A stretch of 38,285 nucleotides of DNA from Desulfocapsa sp. Lineage in GTDB: Bacteria; Desulfobacterota; Desulfobulbia; Desulfobulbales; Desulfocapsaceae. The position numbers and the translations under genes are program-made. Under the pieces are notes generated by a model. That model was given only the letters and a program-made list of their open reading frames with translations, had not been told where the DNA came from and did no database searches. Below are positions 1-7,471 of the stretch, piece after piece (position 1 is the first letter of the stretch; the number at the start of each line of letters is the position of its first letter). The stretch spans positions 1 through 38,285 of the forward strand of contig VMSP01000094.1 of assembly GCA_013792135.1 (NCBI GenBank). Reading direction: 5' to 3'.

Positions 1-123
1 AAAATGCGATCTGAAGTAATGGCATGGAATACTGATCGGAATAATCGTCAAACCAAGGTCGATTGGCAGTTCACCACGAATGATGCGCGAATTAAACTGA
101 AACGGCTATATCCGAAACTTTAA
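1..123 (+). CDS. IS630-family transposase, C-terminal fragment
   Basis: An open frame runs in from the left window edge and ends at TAA 121-123, giving 40 residues. The tail contains WNTDRNNR, VDWQFTT and ends in ARIKLKRLYPKL, which matches how IS630-type DDE transposases typically end. The catalytic DDE residues and the left terminal repeat would lie outside the window, so I cannot say whether the element is intact. Immediately downstream is a segment bounded by inverted repeats (137-289), consistent with the 3' end of such an element or a related non-autonomous copy. The family call is from recognition of the tail only. Confidence 0.75.
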   Translation, partial: KMRSEVMAWNTDRNNRQTKVDWQFTTNDARIKLKRLYPKL

Positions 124-136
124 AATATACGCTGTA

Positions 137-289
137 CTAGGTGTCTGTCGGATTATGGTGATTCAGTTTTCGTAACTTGCTGATATGTAAAGAAATACTA
201 GAAATGCTGCGCAACTTGCAATTCGTATTACATGTAGCAATATCAATATGTTATCTTTTTCAAATTCGGATAATCCGACAGACTCCTAG
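137..289. mobile_element. 153-bp inverted-repeat element, IS630 end or MITE-like
   Basis: Bases 137-156 and 270-289 are inverted repeats of 20 bp with one mismatch; 143-156 and 270-283 match perfectly over 14 bp. Both outer ends read CTAG, so a TA dinucleotide flanks each end, as expected for IS630/Tc1-type elements that duplicate TA. The interior is AT-rich and has no convincing gene. It could be a short non-autonomous (MITE-like) derivative sitting just after the transposase, or the right end of the IS with an extra subterminal repeat. The sequence alone does not separate these. Confidence 0.6.
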
Positions 290-298
290 AGCAGACAA

Positions 299-814
299 AT
301 GGATACAAAAAAATCAAAAAATCCTGGGTCACGCTTGCTTCCTGTCTTACGGGAAGGAATTTGCGTGGTGCAGATGGTCCTGTTTAAGGAGCTGCGTTCC
401 CTACTGACGAGCAAACTCCCTTGCCAAGACTCGCTCTCGGTTTCCATGCTCACCGGCGCTATCACCAATGAGCTGTTCGGCACCCTGAACAGCGAAGAGA
501 TATTCCAGGAATTCCGCAGGAAAAACCGGGCAGATATTGAACAGGAGTTACTCAGCCTGGCCCGGGAGCTTCCAGCCCTGCGCGCACCCCTCACCGATGC
601 CCTGCGGATACAGACCCTCTGTGACAACATGGAAGATAAAGACAGCGCAAAACTCCTCAATCATGCCGCCGAAATTGGCCTGCTGATACAAGAACGAGAG
701 TTACCCCTCCCTTCCACCTTTATGACCATGGCACGTAGCCTTGGCGATGCCCATCAGCTGATTATTACCCCGGTGGAGATAAGCCAAGAGGATGACAAAA
801 GGCTTGTCCAATAA
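299..814 (+). CDS. hypothetical protein, mostly helical
   Basis: This is a 171-codon open frame of unknown function. It has no signal peptide, membrane segment or recognised motif; it is rich in Leu, Glu and Arg, suggesting a soluble helical protein. The ATG at 299 has no clear ribosome binding site and lies only 10 bases past the inverted-repeat element, with an in-frame stop inside the element's end. A GTG at 365 is preceded by GGGAAGG (351-357) at good spacing, and the protein-like part seems to begin near residue 23-26, so 365 is a plausible real start. The mobile element may have replaced the native promoter or trimmed the 5' end. The gene ends before a bidirectional terminator. Confidence 0.6.
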   Translation: MDTKKSKNPGSRLLPVLREGICVVQMVLFKELRSLLTSKLPCQDSLSVSMLTGAITNELFGTLNSEEIFQEFRRKNRADIEQELLSLARELPALRAPLTDALRIQTLCDNMEDKDSAKLLNHAAEIGLLIQERELPLPSTFMTMARSLGDAHQLIITPVEISQEDDKRLVQ

Positions 815-960
815 CAAAAGATAAACAACTGATTTCCTTACGAAGGAAGAGCAGGGGGAGATTCAATCAAGGATAAAAAAACAAACCAGCTTTCCACTAC
901 ATTTCTATACCTCTATGAGAGGTAAATATACTTTTATAAAATATCTTTACATTGCACAGC

Positions 961-1009
961 AAAATGCCTTTTACGCTCCTTGTTGAAAATGGAGCGTAAA
1001 AGGCATTTT
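961..1009. terminator. strong bidirectional terminator
   Basis: A perfect 19-bp inverted repeat (961-979 with 991-1009) has an 11-base loop and a run of T after it on the plus strand and of A before it, so it works as a T-tailed hairpin from both sides. It lies between the plus-strand gene ending at 814 and the minus-strand chemoreceptor gene ending at 1034. Between 815 and 960 I see only AT-rich sequence with a minor 7-bp hairpin (908-924). Confidence 0.9.
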
Positions 1010-1033
1010 TTCCTTTACTTCCCGCTTTTTCGC

Positions 1034-3211
1034 TTATTTCACTCCATGCCCACGCAAAAAAGTACTATATTTTTTATCTGTACCCTGGATATGTTTGACC
1101 AGCCAGTCTTTAAGAAAAGACATGAGTTCCATAGAAATCATGGCATCTCCGGACTTGAATTTTTGCTGAATATCCACAACCTGGGCCACCAGTTTCCGAT
1201 GAAGTTCAACATGGGCCTTCTCTTCAGGATAGCCATACTTGGCAAACAGCTTTTCTTCGGTAGCAAAATGGGTGACCGTATAGTCAGCAAGCCGGTCAAG
1301 GATCGCTCCCATCGCATTATTGCTCTTTTTCAGTTTCATAGCCTTATGCAGTTCATTGATAATCCCCACCAACTTCTTATGCTGGTCATCAATCAGCTTA
1401 ATATTCACACTCAGATTGCTACTCCAGGGCATAAGATCCGGGATATTGACAGAAGTGGAAGACAACGCAGAGGAGGGCACCGACCTTGACATTGATGTGA
1501 CCGCCTTGGCCATCCCACCACCCGTTCCATGAACCGTTTTAAAGTGGGCTACCAGGGCTTTTAGGGCCTCTGCCACATGAACCAGATCCTGGGCGTTTCT
1601 CTCCACGTCCTGACCACTCCTGGAGAGAGCACTGGAGACATTACTGACCTCGGCAATATCGCCAGCGATCTCACCAGCCACCGCGGAGCTCTGGGCCACA
1701 TTTTCATTAACCTCACTGATCCCTTGGGCCGCCTGCAGGACACTTTCAGCAATTTCGGAGGTAGTGGCCGTCTGTTCTTCAACGGACTGGGCAATATCTG
1801 CCACAATCCCGTTCATCTGACTGATGACCTTGGTAATCTGCTCGATTTCACCGACCGTCTCGTTGGTGGACCCCTGAATAGATTCAATCCTGCTTTTAAT
1901 CTCTCCGGTTGCCGCCGCTGTCTGCTTGGCCAGTTCCTTGATCTCATTGGCCACCACCGCAAAACCCTTGCCGGCCTCACCAGCCCTGGCCGCCTCAATG
2001 GTGGCATTCAAGGCCAGCAGATTAGTCTGATCCGAGATCTCGGTAATGGCCCCTGTAACCTTGCTGATCTCACGTGCAGCCCTTCCTAAAGCATCCACCT
2101 TTTCAGTGGAGCTTTGCGCCAAAATCACTGCGCCACTGGTAATCTCTTTGGCCTGCTCTGTTTTGGCGGCAATCTGATGAATGGTCGAGCTGATCTCCTC
2201 AGCCGCAGTGGCTACGATATTGACATTGGTTGCCGCTTCCTCACTGGCCGCAGCCACCGAGTTCATATTGGCACTCATCTCTTCGGTTGCGGCAGCCACA
2301 GAAGAAGACAACTCGGCAGAGTTGCTGGCCCCAGCTGACAGACTACGGGAGGTAGAGGTAAGTTCCTGAGAGGACGAAGCAAGTACCGCTACTTCATCAG
2401 CTAGGCCATCAACAATCTGCCGCCATTGCTCAACCGTGGAATTCAGGGTTTTGGCCAGGACACCAATCTCATCTTTCTGACTGATCTCAAGCTGTCGCGT
2501 CAGATCCCCCTTGGCCAGATTTTCAGCAAAGAGCACCATCTTTTTCAGACTGCCACTGATCATCCTGACCATATTAAAGCCGAAAACAACACCAACAACC
2601 AGCGCCAAGGCCGTCAAAGCCAGGATAATCTGAATGGCGCTACGGGCGCCTTGTTTAGCCAGTTCATTCAAAATCGTCGTTTTCTTTCCCAGCTCTTCAC
2701 CTATTTTCTGTAGAATCGCGGAGACCTCTACCAAGGCCTTTTGTGTTTTTTGTTCAAAGATATCCTGCATGCCGTAAACGGCCATATCCTTGCTTTCCGC
2801 CTTAGCCAGGATCTGCTGCATCTCGGCCACAGAGTCATGCAGCAAGGCATGGGGGGCCTCAAGCTCTTTCAGCTGCGGGACCAGCTCAGGATACTTTTGT
2901 TCCGCCTCCTTGCGACCTTCACCATAGAGCCATTTTCCTAAGTTACATCTATGATCATCTGTTTGCAGATCCAGGGTTGTCATAGAGGCATCCTGAAAGA
3001 ATGCCGTAATCTTGCCCAGAAAACGGAGATGATCAATCTCACGGTTGGCGAGTTCAGTATCCAACGCATTGACAGACAAGGCCTCGCCCATATGAGAATT
3101 CAACTGTGACACCTTGAGCAACCCGACGCCACTAGTTCCTATCATAAGCAGCAAGACAACACCCAAGGCCACACTAATCTTTATTCCAATCGACCAATTT
3201 TTCCAGTTCAT
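1034..3211 (-). CDS. methyl-accepting chemotaxis protein with CZB-like sensor and hemerythrin domain
   Basis: A 725-residue chemoreceptor. Start ATG 3211 is chosen because AGGAG lies 6 bases upstream; a longer frame to 3253 lacks this. Order: TM1 (about 10-32), an extracytoplasmic CZB-like region with His61, Cys89 (in [11 protein letters not shown]), His121 and His125, TM2 (about 195-220), HAMP, then the signalling hairpin with the conserved tip [19 protein letters not shown]. The last 130 residues are a bacteriohemerythrin domain with the expected di-iron ligands in order: [25 protein letters not shown]. Known roles are zinc or redox sensing by CZB and O2 or NO binding by hemerythrin; coupling to CheA/CheW is expected. 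Having both sensors in one receptor is notable. No other che gene is nearby. Confidence 0.93.
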   Translation of the reverse strand: MNWKNWSIGIKISVALGVVLLLMIGTSGVGLLKVSQLNSHMGEALSVNALDTELANREIDHLRFLGKITAFFQDASMTTLDLQTDDHRCNLGKWLYGEGRKEAEQKYPELVPQLKELEAPHALLHDSVAEMQQILAKAESKDMAVYGMQDIFEQKTQKALVEVSAILQKIGEELGKKTTILNELAKQGARSAIQIILALTALALVVGVVFGFNMVRMISGSLKKMVLFAENLAKGDLTRQLEISQKDEIGVLAKTLNSTVEQWRQIVDGLADEVAVLASSSQELTSTSRSLSAGASNSAELSSSVAAATEEMSANMNSVAAASEEAATNVNIVATAAEEISSTIHQIAAKTEQAKEITSGAVILAQSSTEKVDALGRAAREISKVTGAITEISDQTNLLALNATIEAARAGEAGKGFAVVANEIKELAKQTAAATGEIKSRIESIQGSTNETVGEIEQITKVISQMNGIVADIAQSVEEQTATTSEIAESVLQAAQGISEVNENVAQSSAVAGEIAGDIAEVSNVSSALSRSGQDVERNAQDLVHVAEALKALVAHFKTVHGTGGGMAKAVTSMSRSVPSSALSSTSVNIPDLMPWSSNLSVNIKLIDDQHKKLVGIINELHKAMKLKKSNNAMGAILDRLADYTVTHFATEEKLFAKYGYPEEKAHVELHRKLVAQVVDIQQKFKSGDAMISMELMSFLKDWLVKHIQGTDKKYSTFLRGHGVK

Positions 3212-3275
3212 CCTTCTCTCCTGTGTCACCAGTCTTAATTTTTCCAGACCCAATCCATTGCTATCGTAACACCTT

Positions 3276-3323
3276 GTATTAGTATCTTATTTTCATGCGG
3301 GCATGAAAATAAGATACTAATAC
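3276..3323. repeat. 23-bp perfect palindrome with 2-base centre
   Basis: Bases 3276-3298 and 3301-3323 are perfect reverse complements separated by GG. Just outside, 3273-3281 is repeated inverted at 3325-3333. It lies between the pstS-like gene and the chemoreceptor, about 65 bases upstream of the chemoreceptor start at its nearer edge. It has no terminal T run on the minus strand, so a simple intrinsic terminator is not clear; it could be a terminator-like hairpin, an operator, or an extruding repeat. Confidence 0.75.
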
Positions 3324-3337
3324 ATAATACAAGCAGA

Positions 3338-3397
3338 TCAGGCTTCAACCCGACGCAGGACTTACTAGGCAAGCCCTGTTTTCGGGCTAAAGCCTGA
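3338..3397. repeat. REP-like imperfect palindrome
   Basis: Outer arms 3338-3352 and 3383-3397 pair with two mismatches (TCAGGCTTCAACCCG against CGGGCTAAAGCCTGA), and an inner pair 3356-3363/3371-3378 pairs with one mismatch. The GTAGGTCAGGCTTTAGCCCG style, read on the minus strand, resembles dispersed repetitive extragenic palindromes of bacterial genomes. It sits just downstream of the pstS-like gene, a usual place for such elements. Only one copy is present in this window. Confidence 0.6.
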
Positions 3398-3430
3398 CCT
3401 ACTAAATTATGAAAGATAGTTACGAATCAA

Positions 3431-4207
3431 CTATGGAGCGATGAGCTGCTTTCCTGGCCCATTGATATAGTCGAGTACTTTTTGTACTCCAGCGGAAGGC
3501 GCGCCTTTGGTGATTAAGGTGATGGGGCGGCCAAATTCAGGAATGGCAGGTGCGTTAATGGTATCATCAATCTGCGACATGGCCCCCAGGGATACAGCGC
3601 CTGAGGTGGATGCCACTCTGCTCTTCAAGTCATCAGCGGTTGTTCCTTCCACAGCATCTTTACTATAGGCTTGACCCATCAGAGCCTGTTTCTGGAAAAC
3701 GGTCTGGGTGCCGGGGATTTTGGTTCCCACGATGACGACCACGGGCAGGTTCGGGCCGCCGACCTCAGACCAGTTTTTTGCCTTGCCGGTGAAAATTAAG
3801 GCAAGCTGGTCTTTGGAAAGCGTGGAGACGGTTACGTCTTTATTGGTAAGAACTTTAATGACATCTTTGCCGATGACCTGACTCTTGTAAACGGTGGGAT
3901 CGGGGATGGCATAGCCATCTTTTGTCATCATTTTCATCCAGTCAGGGAAAGTAACTCCGCCAGATGCCGCATCAACGGTACCCGCATCCACATCTTTCAA
4001 GGCCTGCACCGGTCCACCGGAGATAACAACGAGCTTGACACCAGTTGCTTGTTCCATGGGGCCTTGGATTTTTTTGAAGATATTTTCGGTTGGCGCAGCT
4101 CCGGCACCAATTTTAACTTCTTCAGCCAGAGATGTTCCCGCTACACCACCTAAAAGCATTAATGCCATGACACCTTGAAGCGAGTTCATGAACCATGATT
4201 TCGACAT
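3431..4207 (-). CDS. PstS-like periplasmic substrate-binding protein
   Basis: A 258-residue exported protein. Start ATG 4207 has AGGAG 8 bases upstream. A signal peptide is clear: basic start, hydrophobic core VMALMLLGGVAG, and a likely cleavage after SLA. The mature part resembles the PstS/PBP-like-2 fold used for phosphate or other oxyanions: GAGAAPTENIFKKI at the start, the hinge-like segment LALIFTGKAKNWSEVGG, then GTKIPGTQTVFQK and a conserved TSGAVSLG. No permease or ATPase genes (pstCAB) adjoin it, so it is an orphan binding protein; the ligand cannot be told from sequence. It lies upstream of, and in the same direction as, the chemoreceptor, but palindromes separate them. It may feed a transporter or a sensor elsewhere. 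Confidence 0.8.
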   Translation of the reverse strand: MSKSWFMNSLQGVMALMLLGGVAGTSLAEEVKIGAGAAPTENIFKKIQGPMEQATGVKLVVISGGPVQALKDVDAGTVDAASGGVTFPDWMKMMTKDGYAIPDPTVYKSQVIGKDVIKVLTNKDVTVSTLSKDQLALIFTGKAKNWSEVGGPNLPVVVIVGTKIPGTQTVFQKQALMGQAYSKDAVEGTTADDLKSRVASTSGAVSLGAMSQIDDTINAPAIPEFGRPITLITKGAPSAGVQKVLDYINGPGKQLIAP

Positions 4208-4431
4208 ACGTTGCACTCCTTTTTTTTTTGAGGTTTATTGCCCAAGGACAAAAAAAACCATTCTTACAATCCCCCGTGACAATGCTTGAAAAACTGGAGT
4301 AGTCTTTATTGCAGAACTCTTAAAAAGTTATCATGACGCCGTTTTTTTTAACATTTTTATCATATCACGTCCAAGCCTGGCTTCAATATCAAGTTACCAT
4401 ACGGCGCATGGGAATCAGATCAGACAGTCTA

Positions 4432-6390
4432 TCACCTATCTTCTGTCACCTGCACCACCCCCCGCACTGAGTTGCAGAGAAATACAGCATCTGCCTGCCG
4501 GAGATCATCAAGCGTTAACACCTCTTCCCGTAGAGGGATTTGTGTATCCGCCAGCAGATGTTTTCTCATAATACCTACCAGTAATCCACATTGCAAGGAC
4601 GGGGTCACAAAAACACCCTCCCGATAGAGAATAATATTCGAAATACACCCCTCAGTCAGTTCATCCCGCTCATTTAAAAAGCAGTAATCCAGCAGTCCCT
4701 GATCTCTGGCCCGGTGCAACTCACGGTCATAGACATCCCGCCTGGTGGTCTTATGAAAATACCAGGAGACGGATGAATCTGTGCGCACAGGGGAGAGAGC
4801 AATCCGCGGCAGGTCAGTACACCGCAAATCCGGATGGTGCGGCAAGCTACGGGCAACAGGCAGGGAACAGGGCCGGGACGTTATCGCCACCACTCCATCC
4901 TTGGCCAGGGTCAGACGAACACGCATGGGAACTCCGGCAAACAGACAGCTTGCTTGCTGCAATTGCTGTTCAATCAGGGAGAGATCACAGTAAAAAAGGA
5001 AAAAGTCAGCAGAAGCGCAAAGGCGATCCAAATGGTCGGCGAGGAGCCAATACCCAGCCACCGGTTCCCATAGCAGGGTTTCGATGAGCTGAAAGTCAGG
5101 GGAAGAGCTGGTCAGAAACTTGCCCTTAAGCAAACACTCCTGCCACTCCTGTTCAGGATCCGAATCAGCAACAATCCCGGAACCAATACCCATCTCACCT
5201 TGGGTACCGCACAGTGAGACGGTACGAATCGGCACATTAAAGAGCGCTTCCCCTGAGGGGGCCATATAGCCGATGGCCCCGGTATACACCCCGCGCCGCT
5301 CGGGTTCCAGTTCATTTATAATTTCCATAGTGCGGATTTTGGGGGCGCCAGTCACAGAACCACAGGGGAAAAGGGCCTGAAAGAGCTGAAGAAGGGTAAG
5401 GGAGGCAAGGCGATCACGACCACCTGCCGCAATAACAGTGGAGGTCATCTGGAGCAGCGTCTCATAACGTTCCACATCAAAGAGCGAAAGAGTCTGTACC
5501 GGGCCATCTCCGAGATCATGCATCAATCGTCCCAAATCATTGCGCAGGAGATCAACAATCATTACATTTTCACTGCGATTTTTTTCGTCACTGCTTAAAT
5601 GACGTGCCTGTTCCAGATCCTCATCAGGGAAGCGCCCTCTTTTCATGGTGCCTTTCATCGGTCGTACCACAATGCGTTCCGCATCTTTTTTAAAAAAGAG
5701 CTCAGGGGAAAAAGAAAGCTGCTGCAGCTCTCCAAGGCGGAGATAAGCTCCGTAGGCCACCGATTGATTTCGCCTGAGTATTTTATAAAAAGCCTCAGGT
5801 GATCCGCTAAAATCAAAGAGCAGTTTCAGGGTATAATTGACCTGATAAGTATCACCAGCTTTGATATATTTCTGAATGGCCTCAATGGCCTGAAGATAGG
5901 TATCACGGCTCTGACTGGGATGAATATCTTCCACCTGACAATTACAGGCCAGGGATGGGTCAATACCGCTTGCACTGGTCAACTCACCCCGAGTTTCAGG
6001 TACCAGGCCTGGAAAATCAGTATTCCCAGAACGATGATCAAAAAAGAAGGGTTCAGCAAAGACCCCAAGATCAGCCAAAATGAGCGAGGCATCACCTGGC
6101 CGGCAGAGCAGTCCCTGTAAATTTTCTTCTAAAAGATAGCCAAATTCATAACTGAACCAGCCAGCCACATAGTAACCAGCGGCCAGTGTTGACTCAATCC
6201 GGGCCAGAAACAAGCGAAAGTCATCACCACTGCGACATTGCAGACGGCTGACCGGATTCAAAAAAAGGAGTGAGGTCCCATTCTCAGCGTCGGGTTTGAC
6301 CGTATCGAGCAAAACAAACTGCTCCTTATCGGCCAGAAACATGAGCAATTTATCTAGATTACCAGCAGAGAGAACATTCATGAGCCGCAC
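4432..6390 (-). CDS. pabBC: aminodeoxychorismate synthase component I fused to aminodeoxychorismate lyase
   Basis: A 652-residue two-domain enzyme for p-aminobenzoate (folate) synthesis. Residues about 1-430 are PabB, a chorismate-using enzyme: GDTYQVNYT, RPMKGT at 243-248 (a Lys here, where anthranilate synthases have Ala), VTGAPK, and the signature GSGIVADSDPEQEWQE. Residues about 433-652 are PabC, a fold-type IV PLP enzyme: LIETLLW, probable PLP lysine in HKTTRR (Lys547), LTEGCISN. Fusion order PabB-PabC is known in several bacteria. The glutaminase PabA is not nearby. The start is uncertain: GTG at 6390 and ATG at 6381 both lack a good ribosome binding site. Confidence 0.92.
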   Translation of the reverse strand: MRLMNVLSAGNLDKLLMFLADKEQFVLLDTVKPDAENGTSLLFLNPVSRLQCRSGDDFRLFLARIESTLAAGYYVAGWFSYEFGYLLEENLQGLLCRPGDASLILADLGVFAEPFFFDHRSGNTDFPGLVPETRGELTSASGIDPSLACNCQVEDIHPSQSRDTYLQAIEAIQKYIKAGDTYQVNYTLKLLFDFSGSPEAFYKILRRNQSVAYGAYLRLGELQQLSFSPELFFKKDAERIVVRPMKGTMKRGRFPDEDLEQARHLSSDEKNRSENVMIVDLLRNDLGRLMHDLGDGPVQTLSLFDVERYETLLQMTSTVIAAGGRDRLASLTLLQLFQALFPCGSVTGAPKIRTMEIINELEPERRGVYTGAIGYMAPSGEALFNVPIRTVSLCGTQGEMGIGSGIVADSDPEQEWQECLLKGKFLTSSSPDFQLIETLLWEPVAGYWLLADHLDRLCASADFFLFYCDLSLIEQQLQQASCLFAGVPMRVRLTLAKDGVVAITSRPCSLPVARSLPHHPDLRCTDLPRIALSPVRTDSSVSWYFHKTTRRDVYDRELHRARDQGLLDYCFLNERDELTEGCISNIILYREGVFVTPSLQCGLLVGIMRKHLLADTQIPLREEVLTLDDLRQADAVFLCNSVRGVVQVTEDR

Positions 6391-6730
6391 ATATCAATTT
6401 CATTCATATCTTGCATCAATATTTAAAATACCTTATAGTCGCAAATTGTTTTTATTAAGTTTAATTTCAGATATTATAGGGTACTTTAAAAAAGTAGAAT
6501 TTTCGTTAAGCAGGATGGCTTGACGATTTAAAGAGTGTAAGAAGTTTTACCATTGGTAATATACCTACATATTCCAAAGATAAACTTCCAAGAAAAAAAC
6601 ATCCTATATTTTTCAGTCTTGACGCATGTTTCCATCCCCCTTGCCGTCAGACACGCTCATCCATTATGACATCCATTATTCCATTTTCTATGATTTGCGC
6701 AACCATTTACGCGACTCAAAGGAGGCATTT
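6391..6730. promoter_or_regulatory. divergent intergenic region between pabBC and the CBS gene
   Basis: This AT-rich gap separates divergent genes and must carry both promoters. On the minus strand a perfect TATAAT is present (complement of 6473-6478) facing pabBC, but the sequence 17 bases upstream is a poor -35. On the plus strand TTGACG occurs twice (starting near 6519 and 6618) without a convincing -10 at the right distance. The strong ribosome binding site AAAGGAGG ends at 6725 before the ATG at 6731. No other gene is supported. Confidence 0.4.
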
Positions 6731-7408
6731 ATGTTAATAAAAGACTGGATGGCAACCACGATTCTTACGGTGGACGCCAACACCTCGGTCATGCGAGCCA
6801 CCAGGACCATGAAAGAGAATAATATCAGACGGTTGCCAGTCCTGTCCCATGGCAAACTCGCCGGCATCATCACCGACCGCGACCTGAAAGATGCATCACC
6901 ATCCAGTAAGGCCGACATGGATATCCACGAGATGTACTACCTGCTCTCTGAGATGAAGGTAAAAGATGTCATGACCGGCAGCCCCATCTGCCTGAAAAAA
7001 GATGACACCCTGGAAAAGGCGGCTTTGGTCATGCTGCGCGAGAAAATCTCAGGGCTGCTGGTCGTTGACGACAACGAGCAGTTGGTAGGCCTGCTCTCTG
7101 AATCTGATGTTCTCCGAGGATTCATCCACGCCACTGGAATCCAGGACGGTGCCTATCAATTTGTCATTGACATGTCTGACGCCGGCGGCTCTGTCTCAAA
7201 GCTGATTGACGTCCTGCGCCAGCACAACGCCCGCGTCCTCTCCATTCTCACCTCATTTGACGATGCTCCCTCCGGCTTTAAACGAGTCGCGGTGCGTATC
7301 CTCCCCGAACAGGGTATCGATGCCCTTGCCAGCGAGATCGTTTCCATGAGCGGATATAATATCGTGAGTCAGAGTCTTGATGACCTGAGCGATCTGCCAA
7401 AAAAATAA
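6731..7408 (+). CDS. CBS-pair and ACT domain protein, AcuB-like
   Basis: A 225-residue cytoplasmic regulator. Start ATG 6731 is fixed by the strong AAAGGAGG just upstream; a longer frame to 6626 is not needed. Two CBS motifs are seen, about residues 8-60 (NNIRRLPVL, GIITDRDL) and 75-130 (KISGLLVVDDNEQLVGLLSE). The last 85 residues, starting near AYQFVIDMSDAGGS, have an ACT-like pattern. CBS pairs usually bind adenine nucleotides and ACT domains small molecules such as amino acids. The gene is 63 bases upstream of the pyruvate:ferredoxin oxidoreductase in the same direction, so an energy-state link to pyruvate metabolism is a reasonable inference, not shown directly. Confidence 0.85.
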   Translation: MLIKDWMATTILTVDANTSVMRATRTMKENNIRRLPVLSHGKLAGIITDRDLKDASPSSKADMDIHEMYYLLSEMKVKDVMTGSPICLKKDDTLEKAALVMLREKISGLLVVDDNEQLVGLLSESDVLRGFIHATGIQDGAYQFVIDMSDAGGSVSKLIDVLRQHNARVLSILTSFDDAPSGFKRVAVRILPEQGIDALASEIVSMSGYNIVSQSLDDLSDLPKK

Positions 7409-7471
7409 TTACAACGTTTAAAAATAAACAGAAAACATTACCTAATCAAAGTCATAAAGGAGATTCGTTTC

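Noticed and set aside
980-1489. Plus-strand frame across the terminator and the hemerythrin end of the chemoreceptor
   Set aside because: It begins inside a terminator stem and lies antisense to a well-supported conserved domain.
4217-4431. Possible Pho box upstream of the pstS-like gene
   Set aside because: No paired CTGTCAT-type repeats are visible on either strand, so phosphate control cannot be claimed.
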